Shown here piece after piece: positions 40,982 to 48,552 of a stretch of DNA of 55,245 nt. Source of the stretch: Nitrobacter sp. 62-13 (GTDB taxonomy: Bacteria > Pseudomonadota > Alphaproteobacteria > Rhizobiales > Xanthobacteraceae); contig NZ_MKRN01000197.1 in assembly GCF_001896955.1 (NCBI RefSeq), positions 27,977 through 83,221 on the forward strand, in the 5' to 3' direction. Every line of letters begins with the position of its first letter. Position 1 is the first letter of the stretch. The notes below the pieces were generated by a model, which was not told where the DNA came from, ran no database searches, and saw only the letters and a program-made list of their open reading frames with translations. A program made the translations under genes and the position numbers.

Positions 40982-41988
40982 GCAAGCTCCTCGTCACCTC
41001 CGTCGGACCTGCGACGTCGGTACAGGATGACGGACGCTACGGTGCGCAGCGTTACGGCCTGACGCCGAGCGGTGCGGTGGATCGTCTTGCACTGACTGTG
41101 GCCAATAGTCTGGTCGGCAATCCGCCCTTTGCGGCTGCGATCGAAATCGGACCGTTCGGCGCCGTCTTTGTTGCCCGCGAAGGCAAGGTGCGCGTTGCGC
41201 TCTCCGGCGCCGAGAGGAACGCCGAGGTTGCGGGCCGACCGGTGTCGTTCAATGAATCCTGCACGCTCGGCGACGGCGACACCCTGACGCTCGGCATCGC
41301 GCGCGGCGGCACCTTTAGCTATCTTGCCATAGAGGGCGGAGTGAGGGGCGAGCCGATGTTCGGCAGCCTCGCCGTCAATGCGCGCGCCAGCCTCGGCAGT
41401 CCGTTTCCGCGGCCGTTGCAGGACGGCGATGCTCTCGATGTCGATGCGGCAAAGGCGGGGGCCGAGCGGCGGATCGACCTTCCCGCCATAGCCGTCGATC
41501 CGATCCGCGTGGTGATGGGTCCGCAGGACGACGAATTCGGTGAAGCGACCGATCAGTTTCTTGCGAGCGAATGGAAGATTTCAGCAATGAGCGACCGCAT
41601 GGGCTATCGCCTTGAAGGTCCGACCATCGCGCATCTGCACGGCCACAACATCGTCTCCGATGGCACCGTGAACGGCAGCATTCAGGTTCCCGGCAATGGG
41701 CAGCCGATCGTGCTGATGCCGGATCGCGGCACCAGCGGCGGCTATCCCAAAATCGCAACCGTCATCTCGGCCGATCTGGGCCGTTTCGCGCAAATCCCCG
41801 CCGGCCGCAACTTCCGCTTCCGGGCAGTCACGGTCGCGGAGGCGCAGGCCGAGGCGCGCGCGATGGCGGAGTTGTTGCGATCATTGCCGGACCGGGTGCG
41901 GGAGGTGCGCGATGCCGACATGACCGACGCGCTGCAAAACGCCAATATCGCCGGCTCTGCGGTGAATGCATTCGACAGCGGAACGTGA
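40978..41988 (+). CDS. pxpC: 5-oxoprolinase subunit PxpC
   Basis: 336 residues of the KipA / allophanate hydrolase subunit 2 family. Characteristic segments are SVGPATSVQDDGRYGAQRYG at the start, AVDRLALTVANSLVGNP and VPGNGQPIVLMPDRGTSGGYPKIATV. The ATG at 40978 forms an ATGA overlap with pxpB. pxpA begins 57 bases after its stop. It works as part of the PxpABC complex in the cytoplasm. Confidence 0.92.
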   Translation: MSKLLVTSVGPATSVQDDGRYGAQRYGLTPSGAVDRLALTVANSLVGNPPFAAAIEIGPFGAVFVAREGKVRVALSGAERNAEVAGRPVSFNESCTLGDGDTLTLGIARGGTFSYLAIEGGVRGEPMFGSLAVNARASLGSPFPRPLQDGDALDVDAAKAGAERRIDLPAIAVDPIRVVMGPQDDEFGEATDQFLASEWKISAMSDRMGYRLEGPTIAHLHGHNIVSDGTVNGSIQVPGNGQPIVLMPDRGTSGGYPKIATVISADLGRFAQIPAGRNFRFRAVTVAEAQAEARAMAELLRSLPDRVREVRDADMTDALQNANIAGSAVNAFDSGT

Positions 41989-42045
41989 CAAACTTGGCCA
42001 CCTGCGAAATCCGTAGCAATCCGCTCTACATCGGAACAGAAACTC

Positions 42046-42813
42046 ATGACGATCGACCTCAACTGCGATCTCGGCGAAGGCTTCGGCGTCTGGCCGATGG
42101 GGAACGATGCCGCGATGCTTGACCTCGCGACCTCCGTCAATATCGCCTGCGGCTTTCACGCCGGAGACGCCGACACGATGAAGAAGACGGTCGATCTCGC
42201 CAAGGCACGCGGCGTCAGCATCGGCGCACATCCCGGATATCGCGACCTCCACGGTTTCGGGCGGCGGCCGATCCTCGGTCTCACGTCGTCGGAAATCGAG
42301 AACCTGGTCGCCTACCAGATCGGCGCCTTGCAGGCGATCGCCACCATGGCCGGGCACCGGGTCACGCATGTGAAGGCGCACGGCGCGCTCTCCAACGCCG
42401 CTTGCGAGGACGACATGACCGCGCGTGCGATCGCCTCCGCGATCAGGGCGGTCGATCCCGATCTGGTCTTCGTGGTGCTCGCGAATTCCCGCCTCGTTGC
42501 CGCCGGCGAAGCCTTTGGCCTGCCGATGGTGCACGAGGTGTTCGCCGATCGCGCTTATGAGGACGACGGATCGCTGGTGTCGCGCGCTAAATCCGGCGCC
42601 GTCCTTCACGACGCCGACGCTATCGCCCAACGCGTCGTGAAAATGATTCAATCGGAAGAAATAATCTCGATCTCCGGCAAGGCGATCAGGATGAGAATGG
42701 ATACCGTCTGTATCCACGGCGACACGCCGGGCGCGGTCGACATAGCGCGGGTGCTGTGCAAGGCGCTCAGAGAAAACGACATCGCGATTGCGCCATTCAA
42801 GACGGCGAAATAA
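42046..42813 (+). CDS. pxpA: 5-oxoprolinase subunit PxpA (LamB/YcsF family)
   Basis: 255 residues. The family signature is intact: [16 protein letters not shown] at the start, [41 protein letters not shown] and [11 protein letters not shown]. The many His and Asp residues suit a deacetylase-like barrel. It completes the PxpBCA set. 5-Oxoproline forms spontaneously from glutamine and glutamate, so the operon is likely a clean-up pathway. No transporter gene accompanies it. Confidence 0.94.
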   Translation: MTIDLNCDLGEGFGVWPMGNDAAMLDLATSVNIACGFHAGDADTMKKTVDLAKARGVSIGAHPGYRDLHGFGRRPILGLTSSEIENLVAYQIGALQAIATMAGHRVTHVKAHGALSNAACEDDMTARAIASAIRAVDPDLVFVVLANSRLVAAGEAFGLPMVHEVFADRAYEDDGSLVSRAKSGAVLHDADAIAQRVVKMIQSEEIISISGKAIRMRMDTVCIHGDTPGAVDIARVLCKALRENDIAIAPFKTAK

Positions 42814-42823
42814 CCCGCTTCGA

Positions 42824-42976
42824 TCAAAACGGATGGATCGACAGCGAGCCGAATACCACGGCAGCGATCAGCGCCAGCGAGCCATATAACGCAAGGGTTT
42901 GGAGGCGCAACATCGTGCGTTCGGCCACACTACGAGCGGCCACGTTAATGCGGGTCTCGTCGGATGGTTGGTACAT
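42824..42976 (-). CDS. Small membrane protein (50 residues)
   Basis: Opposite strand, running toward pxpA. It encodes MYQPSDETRINVAARSVAER followed by TMLRLQTLALYGSLALIAAVVFGSLSIHPF. The first half is polar and looks helical. The second is one hydrophobic segment of about 20 residues near the C-terminus, giving a tail-anchored layout. GGAGA lies about eight bases before the ATG at 42976. I do not recognise the family. Codon use and protein character suggest a real gene that a length cutoff would miss. Confidence 0.6.
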   Translation of the reverse strand: MYQPSDETRINVAARSVAERTMLRLQTLALYGSLALIAAVVFGSLSIHPF

Positions 42977-43146
42977 TCTCGGTCTCCGGCTCAACACGCG
43001 CTACAATGAACGACGGTTCCCGCCGGCGGCAAGATCGGCGACGAAATAACGATGGGATTGTTCAAAACCGCTGATTTGCGGACGGAAATTCTCCACCAGG
43101 CATGTCCGTGAAAAATTCTGTTCGCGAGCATTCCGTCCCGTTTCGG

Positions 43147-44124
43147 CTACTGCGGCTTGAGGATCGCGGCTCCCGTTGTCAGGCGGCCTTCAAGGTCGGC
43201 ATGCGCTTTCGCCGCATCTTTCAGGGCGTAGGCGCGATTGATCGGAACGTGAAGCGTTCCGTTGATGACGGCGGCGAACAGCGTATCGGCTCCTTCAAGC
43301 AGTTCTCTGCGCGTCGCCACATAGTCGTTCAGCTTCGGCCGCGTCGCGAACAGCGATCCGTGATTGTTAAGTTCAGCCAGCGCGAACGGCGGCACCGGCC
43401 CGGAGGCATTACCGAAGCTGACGAACAGGCCGCGCGGCCGGAGACAGGACAACGAACCGGGAAACGTGGTCTTGCCGACGCCGTCATAAACCACGTCGCA
43501 CAATTCGTTGCGGCTGATCTGCTTCACGCGCGCGACGAAATCCTCTTCCTTGTAAAGGATGACGTGATCGCAACCATTGGCCTGAGCGAGATCCGCCTTG
43601 GCCTTCGAGCCGACAGTGCCGATGACGTTTGCGCCGAGCGCCTTTGCCCACTGACAAGCCAATAGGCCGATCCCGCCGGCTGCCGCATGAATCAGCACGC
43701 GATGACCGTGCTCGACCTTGAAGGTCTTGTGCAGAAGATACCACACCGTCAGCCCCTTGAGCATGAGCACCGCGCCCTGCTCGTAGGTGATGTGGTCCGG
43801 CAGCTTCACCAGCTTGTCGGCCGGAATGTTTCGCTCGGTCGCATAACCGCCGAGATTGAAATAGTATGCGACGCGATCGCCGGGATGAAAGTCGGTGACG
43901 CCGGGCCCCACAGCTACGACCTCGCCCGCGGCCTCGTTGCCGACGACGAACGGCTTCGACGGCGCCTTGTAGAGGCCGGTGCGATAATAGACATCGATGA
44001 AATTCAACCCAGCGGCATGTTGCAGAATGCGAACTTCGCCCTGCCCCGGCGCCGGTACGTCCACGGCTTCATAGACGAGCGCCTCGGGGCCGCCCACCTG
44101 ATGAACGCGCACCGCCTTGGCCAT
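43147..44124 (-). CDS. qor: Quinone oxidoreductase (zinc-independent MDR family)
   Basis: 325 residues. GroES-like N-terminal domain with GLNFIDVYYRTGLY and GNEAAGEVVAVGPGV, followed by a Rossmann domain with AAAGGIGLLACQWAKALGANVIGTVGS, the NADPH-binding motif. Zinc ligands of alcohol dehydrogenases are absent, as expected for the QOR branch. It reduces quinones or enones using NADPH. It lies 80 bases after terC on the same strand, with a strong hairpin between. Confidence 0.92.
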   Translation of the reverse strand: MAKAVRVHQVGGPEALVYEAVDVPAPGQGEVRILQHAAGLNFIDVYYRTGLYKAPSKPFVVGNEAAGEVVAVGPGVTDFHPGDRVAYYFNLGGYATERNIPADKLVKLPDHITYEQGAVLMLKGLTVWYLLHKTFKVEHGHRVLIHAAAGGIGLLACQWAKALGANVIGTVGSKAKADLAQANGCDHVILYKEEDFVARVKQISRNELCDVVYDGVGKTTFPGSLSCLRPRGLFVSFGNASGPVPPFALAELNNHGSLFATRPKLNDYVATRRELLEGADTLFAAVINGTLHVPINRAYALKDAAKAHADLEGRLTTGAAILKPQ

Positions 44125-44138
44125 CGGTCTCTCCCTGC

Positions 44139-44160
44139 CGCTTCCGCGCTACCGGAAGCG
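44139..44160 (-). other. Hairpin between terC and qor
   Basis: CGCTTCCG / CGGAAGCG, a perfect eight-base-pair stem with a six-base loop, in the leader of qor and after terC. No T tract follows on the minus strand, so it may be a processing site, an RNA stabiliser or a weak attenuator rather than a textbook terminator. Confidence 0.4.
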
Positions 44161-44204
44161 AAAGGCATTGAACCTGCGTTGTCAACATGACCGCCGGAAA
44201 AAAC

Positions 44205-44930
44205 TCAGCGGCCGGGCTTGCTGCGGTTGCGCCGGGCGAGCACGTTGAACAGTTCGACCAACGCGGAGAACGCGATCGCGAAGTAAATATAAGCACGCGG
44301 TATGTGGAAGTGGAAACCGTCCGCCACGAGCGCGACGCCGATCAGCACCAGGAACGCCAGCGCCAGCATCTTGGTCGTCGGATGCTCGACGACGAAACGC
44401 GCCACCGGGCCCGACGATACGTACATGATGTAACATGCGATGATAACAGCGGCGATCATGATCTCGAGATCCTTCGCCATGCCGATCGCGGTGATGATCG
44501 AGTCGAGAGAGAACACCAGGTCGATGATGATGATCTGCACGATGATCCAGAAAAATGCGCTCGTTTTCGATGTGCTCGTCTCTTCGGGTTCTCGCGCCTC
44601 GACCTCGCCGTGAATCTCGTGCGTTGCCTTGGCGATCAGGAACAGTCCGCCGCCGATCAGGATGACGTCGCGCCAGGAGAATGCAAATTCCTTCACCGTA
44701 AAGACTGGCGTGGTCAGTCCGATCAGCCAGACCAGTATGCTCAGCAGAAGAATGCGAAAGATCAGCGCCAGCGCCAGGCCGATCTGGCGCGCCCTCTTCG
44801 CTTGCGCCGGCGGTATCCGCGATACGATCACGGACAGGAAGATGACGTTGTCGATTCCCAGCACGATCTCGAGCGCCGTCAGCGTCAACAGCGCAGCCCA
44901 TGCTTCCGGACTGGACAGCAGTTCGATCAT
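44205..44930 (-). CDS. TerC-family integral membrane protein
   Basis: 241 residues with about seven hydrophobic helices. The TerC signature is clear: TALEIVLGIDNVIFLSVIVSRIP at the start and VFSLDSIITAIGMAKD in the middle, both with the acidic residues proposed to bind metal. TerC-family members, first found by tellurite resistance, are now tied to manganese export and to metalation of secreted proteins. The ATG at 44930 overlaps the pcs stop (ATGA), so the two may be cotranslated; the link is unexplained. Confidence 0.92.
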   Translation of the reverse strand: MIELLSSPEAWAALLTLTALEIVLGIDNVIFLSVIVSRIPPAQAKRARQIGLALALIFRILLLSILVWLIGLTTPVFTVKEFAFSWRDVILIGGGLFLIAKATHEIHGEVEAREPEETSTSKTSAFFWIIVQIIIIDLVFSLDSIITAIGMAKDLEIMIAAVIIACYIMYVSSGPVARFVVEHPTTKMLALAFLVLIGVALVADGFHFHIPRAYIYFAIAFSALVELFNVLARRNRSKPGR

Positions 44931-45661
44931 CGATTTTCCCACCTCAGGAGACGGATCGTGGCATCGCCGCAGACAACATAAAGTGCAATGGCGCACAGCG
45001 CTGCGGTGACCGGCATCGCCACATCGAAATCCCTTGCGACGGTCACGATAGCCAGCGCCGCCCATACAGCGATCAGAGACAGGTTGAGGCCACGCAGCCG
45101 CTTCACCCGCACAGGATGCAGCACCTTGATGGGTACGAACGTCAAAACGATGAGCGCGGCGATACCAAGCGTCGATATCGCTGGCGGCGGGTGCAGCAGG
45201 AACAGGTAGAATGCGGCTGCGTTCCACAGCGCCGGAAAACCGCGAAAGTGATTGTCAGCCGTCTTCATTCGGCGGTCGGCGAAATAAAGCGCGCCGCTGA
45301 TGACGATGCCTACGCCCAGCAAGGGCGCCGCGATCGGCAGCAGCAGGCCGCTCGCGATAACGGCGTAGGCGGGAACGAAAACGTAGGTCACGAAATCGAC
45401 AACGAGGTCCAGCACCTCCCCCGACCAGTTCGGCTGCACGGCCTCGACGTTCAGCCGCCGCGCGATCGGTCCGTCCAGGCCATCGATCACGAGCGCAACA
45501 CCGAGCCAGGCGAACATGGCTGCCCAGTGCTCCCGCACGGCCTCAAGCAGCGCAAGCAGTGCAATCCCCCCGCCCGCCGCCGTAAAAACATGAACGCAGA
45601 ACGCAGCGGTGCGCGACGTTCGGGGTCTGGGTAGCGGATCGTGCCGGTTTGGCTGGCTCAT
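44927..45661 (-). CDS. pcs: Phosphatidylcholine synthase
   Basis: 244-residue CDP-alcohol phosphatidyltransferase with about eight hydrophobic segments. It contains the Pcs form of the motif, with DGLDGPIARR, then a long spacer and SGEVLDLVVDF. It condenses CDP-diacylglycerol with choline to give phosphatidylcholine, a route typical of Rhizobiales and some pathogens, used in place of or alongside PmtA methylation. It is divergent from the UbiH-type gene, with palindromes in the gap. It overlaps terC by four bases. Confidence 0.92.
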   Translation of the reverse strand: MSQPNRHDPLPRPRTSRTAAFCVHVFTAAGGGIALLALLEAVREHWAAMFAWLGVALVIDGLDGPIARRLNVEAVQPNWSGEVLDLVVDFVTYVFVPAYAVIASGLLLPIAAPLLGVGIVISGALYFADRRMKTADNHFRGFPALWNAAAFYLFLLHPPPAISTLGIAALIVLTFVPIKVLHPVRVKRLRGLNLSLIAVWAALAIVTVARDFDVAMPVTAALCAIALYVVCGDATIRLLRWENR

Positions 45662-45709
45662 TGACCCATCTTGCTATCAGGAATCGCGCCGGTTTGCATA
45701 ACGGGTCTT

Positions 45710-45724
45710 GCGGCGTTACGCCGC
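45710..45724. promoter_or_regulatory. 15-base palindrome in the pcs/ubiH-type divergent gap
   Basis: GCGGCGT-T-ACGCCGC, a perfect seven-base inverted repeat around a single T, 49 bases before the pcs start codon and about 90 before the UbiH-type gene. Symmetry and placement suit a repressor site. Because it is G+C-only at both ends in a G+C-rich genome, chance is a real alternative. Confidence 0.3.
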
Positions 45725-45744
45725 TTGAATGACAGGGAACATGA

Positions 45745-45771
45745 CCGGCCAACGTTAACAATGTTCGCCGG
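45745..45771. promoter_or_regulatory. Imperfect inverted repeat before the UbiH-type gene
   Basis: CCGGCCAAC and GTTCGCCGG form nine-base arms with one mismatch around a nine-base A+T-rich centre (GTTAACAAT), about 40 bases before the ATG at 45812. It could be an operator or part of a promoter. Confidence 0.35.
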
Positions 45772-45811
45772 CGGGCTTGAAAATGTCGCTCCGAATGCCG
45801 ATTGTCGATTG

Positions 45812-47038
45812 ATGAACGAGAGCACGAAGACGGATGCCGTTTACGACGTCGCGGTGGTTGGCGGCGGGCCTGCCGGATTGGCGGCGGCGATCGCGCTATC
45901 CGATGCAGGCGCCCGCACGGCGCTGATCGCCAGGCACGTCGCCTACGGCGATAACCGGACAACGGCGCTGCTCGGTGGATCGGTCGACTTCTTACGGCAG
46001 CTGGACGTATGGGCTCGTTGCGAAGCTGATGCTGCGGCTCTCCGCGTCATGCGGCTCGTCGACGATACCGGACGTCTTATCCGGGCCCCTGAGGTGCGCT
46101 TTTCGGCCGACGAGATCGGACTCGATGCATTCGGCTACAACATCGAAAACCGCGCGCTGATGGCGGCCATGGAGGCACGCGCCGCGGAAGCCGGCAACCT
46201 CACGCGGATCGACGGCGAGGCCGAGCATGTGACGCCGGGCGATGCTGCGGTCACCATCACGACGCGGCAGGGAGAGACGTTGATCGCACATCTCGTCGTC
46301 GGAGCCGACGGGCGGCAGTCGCTTTGCCGCAAAGCCGCCGGTATCGACGTCACGCGCCGCGCACTCGATCAGGCTGCATTGACGTTCAACGTCGCTCATG
46401 CCCGGCCGCACAAGAATGTCTCGACCGAATTTCACACGCCGCATGGCCCCTGCGTTTTTGTGCCATTGCCGGGGGACCGTTCCAGCGTCGTGTGGGTCAC
46501 CTCTCCCAAGGAGGCGGCGCGGCTCAAGGAACTCAGCGACGATGACCTGGCCGAAACCGCCGAACGGCAATTGCATTCGATTCTGGGACGGCTCAGTGTC
46601 GAACCGGGCCGGAATCTGTTTCCCCTCGCGATAGAGCGACCTGCGCGCTTCGCAGACAACCGCATCGTGCTGGTCGGTGAATCCGCCCATGTTCTGCCGC
46701 CGTTCGGCGCTCAGGGTCTGAACATGGGTCTGCGTGATGCTGCTGATATCGCAAATGTCGTCCGCGGCGCACTGTCATCCGGCGAGGACCCCGGCTCGCC
46801 TCGCACCCTCGCACGATTCGAAACGGCGCGGCGCAGCGACGTGCTGAGCCGGACGCTGGCGATCGACCTGGCCAACCGGTCGCTGCTGAGCGAGTTCCTG
46901 CCGCTTCAAACCGCGCGCGCGCTTGGGTTGCACCTGATCGGGGGGATCGGCCCGCTCCGGCGTCTTGCCATGCGCGAGGGTCTCGCGCCGTCGTGGCGGC
47001 AACCTCCCTACAGCGAAACGCGATCCGGCCGGTCCTGA
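45812..47038 (+). CDS. UbiH/UbiF-family FAD-dependent monooxygenase
   Basis: 408-residue flavoprotein hydroxylase. FAD motifs are DVAVVGGGPAGLAAAIALSDAG at the N-terminus, LVVGADGRQS in the middle and IVLVGESAHVLPPFGAQGLNMGLRDAADIANVV near residue 285. In the last, Ser replaces the usual Ala after the acid and Glu stands where Asp (GDAAH) is common. The family hydroxylates the ubiquinone ring precursor; which position cannot be told here. The ATG at 45812 gives a conventional N-terminus directly before the FAD motif. Confidence 0.9.
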   Translation: MNESTKTDAVYDVAVVGGGPAGLAAAIALSDAGARTALIARHVAYGDNRTTALLGGSVDFLRQLDVWARCEADAAALRVMRLVDDTGRLIRAPEVRFSADEIGLDAFGYNIENRALMAAMEARAAEAGNLTRIDGEAEHVTPGDAAVTITTRQGETLIAHLVVGADGRQSLCRKAAGIDVTRRALDQAALTFNVAHARPHKNVSTEFHTPHGPCVFVPLPGDRSSVVWVTSPKEAARLKELSDDDLAETAERQLHSILGRLSVEPGRNLFPLAIERPARFADNRIVLVGESAHVLPPFGAQGLNMGLRDAADIANVVRGALSSGEDPGSPRTLARFETARRSDVLSRTLAIDLANRSLLSEFLPLQTARALGLHLIGGIGPLRRLAMREGLAPSWRQPPYSETRSGRS

Positions 47039-47117
47039 ACAGCCGTGCCGGTCGTCCGTACGGATTACCGATGCGACACGGCCAGTGTACCCCGAACGGG
47101 AAGCCCGATTCCTCAAG

Positions 47118-47151
47118 CTTGCCTCTAGCTTCGGCCGCAATCCTAGTCTAT
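47118..47151 (+). promoter_or_regulatory. Possible heat-shock-type promoter of hspQ
   Basis: CTTGCC (47118-47123) and CCTAGTCTAT (47142-47151) are spaced 18 bases apart, loosely like the CTTG...CYTAT pattern of alphaproteobacterial RpoH promoters, ten bases before the hspQ ATG. Such a short leader argues against it, so this is only a suggestion. Confidence 0.2.
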
Positions 47152-47160
47152 TCGACGAGG

Positions 47161-47493
47161 ATGGGAAAAGCGCGCACAGCCAGGTTTCAAATCGGCCAGA
47201 TCGTTCGCCACCGGGTTTTTTCATTCCGGGGCGTGATTTTCGATATCGATCCGGTCTTCAACAACACCGAGGAATGGTGGCTCTCGATCCCTGAAAGCGT
47301 CCGACCACACAAGGACCAGCCGTTCTACCATCTGCTCGCCGAGAATGCGGATTCCGAATACGTGGCCTACGTGTCCGAGCAGAACCTGTTGCCCGACGAT
47401 TCCGGCAAGCCGATCCGCCACTCGCAGGTGGCGGAGATTTTCGTCAAGGACAAATCCGGCAGCTATCGTCCCCGCAATCCGTCGTTCAACTGA
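47161..47493 (+). CDS. hspQ: Heat shock protein HspQ
   Basis: 110 residues, the hemimethylated-DNA-binding/HspQ (YccV) family. Recognisable segments are ARFQIGQIVRHRVFSFRGVIFDIDP, NTEEWWLS and DQPFYHLLAEN with YVAYVSEQNLLPD. In E. coli and Yersinia, HspQ enhances Lon-type proteolysis under heat stress. The ATG at 47161 gives the family's normal length. It ends in a shared bidirectional terminator with ialB. Confidence 0.95.
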   Translation: MGKARTARFQIGQIVRHRVFSFRGVIFDIDPVFNNTEEWWLSIPESVRPHKDQPFYHLLAENADSEYVAYVSEQNLLPDDSGKPIRHSQVAEIFVKDKSGSYRPRNPSFN

Positions 47494-47522
47494 AGCGGTT
47501 TTCATCCGCTACGGATCGACAA

Positions 47523-47548
47523 AAAAGGCGCTCCATCGAGCGCCTTTT
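47523..47548. terminator. Bidirectional rho-independent terminator
   Basis: AAAA-GGCGCTC-CATC-GAGCGCC-TTTT: a seven-base-pair G+C stem with a four-base loop flanked by A and T tracts, 30 bases after the hspQ stop and 23 bases beyond the ialB stop. It works in either direction and serves both convergent genes. Confidence 0.85.
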
Positions 47549-47570
47549 CCGTTTGCCTTCCCAAATGCTG

Positions 47571-48287
47571 TTATTGCTTGGCGGCAGGGGTTGAGCCTGC
47601 GTTCTGCTGGGTGGCCTCGAGCTTCGCGCGCGCTTCGGCGGCCCGCTTTTGCAGCTCTTCCTGCAGCTTCTTCTGGGTCTCCTCGAAGACCTTCGGGTCG
47701 GTCGGCGGACCGTCGTAAGCCTTGGCGAATTCGGCCAGCGGCAGCGGCAGCGTCAGCGGCGCGCCGTTGGAATTGATCGCCTGAACGATCAGGTTCTGGC
47801 CCTTCTTGAGGTTCGCGAGCATGTCCGCTGTCAGTTCGTAATCGGACATGCAACCGTTGGCGAAGCAGATCACGTAAGGGCTCTGCTGCGGCGGATTGTT
47901 GTCGATGATGATGCGTGTGCCGTGAACGAGCTGCATGCCCAGCGGCAGCGTGACTCGCAGGATCTTCTTCGGCTCGCCTTCGGGCTCGATGATGACCGCC
48001 GCGATCACCGGCTGGCCGGATTCGATTCGTCCGTCCTTGCCTGTGAAGCAGACCTGCTTGGCCTTTGCGTCCTGGCCCTTCAGGCAGAACTTGGTCCATG
48101 GCGCATAAATCAGTTGCACCTGCTGGTCGGCCGGGGCTGCCTTTGGCGGCGCGGCGGTTTTGCCCTTGGGTGAATTCTGGGCGAGAGCGTCAGACATGAA
48201 AGGTGCAGCCGCCAGCGTCGCTGCGGCCAACAGGGCAAAGGCCCGTCCGCGCGGCAGGGCCGTCGCAGCCAAGAGGCGAGAATTCAT
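47571..48287 (-). CDS. ialB: Invasion-associated locus B (IalB) family protein
   Basis: 238 residues with a signal peptide (cleavage near SDALAQ). The IalB domain is visible from WTKFCLKGQDAKAKQVCFTGKDGR through VRVTLPLGM-type IIIDN and PYVICFANGCMSDYELTADMLANLKKG, including its four conserved cysteines. Most Rhizobiales, pathogenic or not, encode several IalB proteins; only in Bartonella is one linked to erythrocyte invasion. The C-terminus is a Gln/Lys/Ala-rich probable coiled coil (EETQKKLQEELQKRAAEARAKLE). Confidence 0.92.
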   Translation of the reverse strand: MNSRLLAATALPRGRAFALLAAATLAAAPFMSDALAQNSPKGKTAAPPKAAPADQQVQLIYAPWTKFCLKGQDAKAKQVCFTGKDGRIESGQPVIAAVIIEPEGEPKKILRVTLPLGMQLVHGTRIIIDNNPPQQSPYVICFANGCMSDYELTADMLANLKKGQNLIVQAINSNGAPLTLPLPLAEFAKAYDGPPTDPKVFEETQKKLQEELQKRAAEARAKLEATQQNAGSTPAAKQ

Positions 48288-48407
48288 TGCGGAAACCCTT
48301 TCTGAACGATGGCGCCCGAACGCCGCGACGCAGGCACCGACACTCCGATCGTTGGCGGCTGTCTCTTAGCGAAATGAGGCGGTTACGTGACAGATGGCCC
48401 TATCACG

Positions 48408-48442
48408 TTCAATTGCCCGCATTCAATACGAGGGCAGTTGAA
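48408..48442. promoter_or_regulatory. Inverted repeat in the ialB/solute-binding-protein gap
   Basis: TTCAATTGCCC (48408-48418) and GGGCAGTTGAA (48432-48442) form eleven-base arms with one mismatch (a G-T pair in RNA) and a 13-base loop. It lies about 120 bases before the ialB start and about 110 before the binding protein start, so it could serve either as an operator or as an RNA hairpin. Confidence 0.4.
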
Positions 48443-48552
48443 AAGAGCAATGATAACAGATGTTTTTGGTCTTTTCCGTGCCCCGGCAACGGCTGTGGTA
48501 AGATTCGGCTGTGCGCCAGGCCGAATCAAACCGGATCCCACCACTGAAACCC

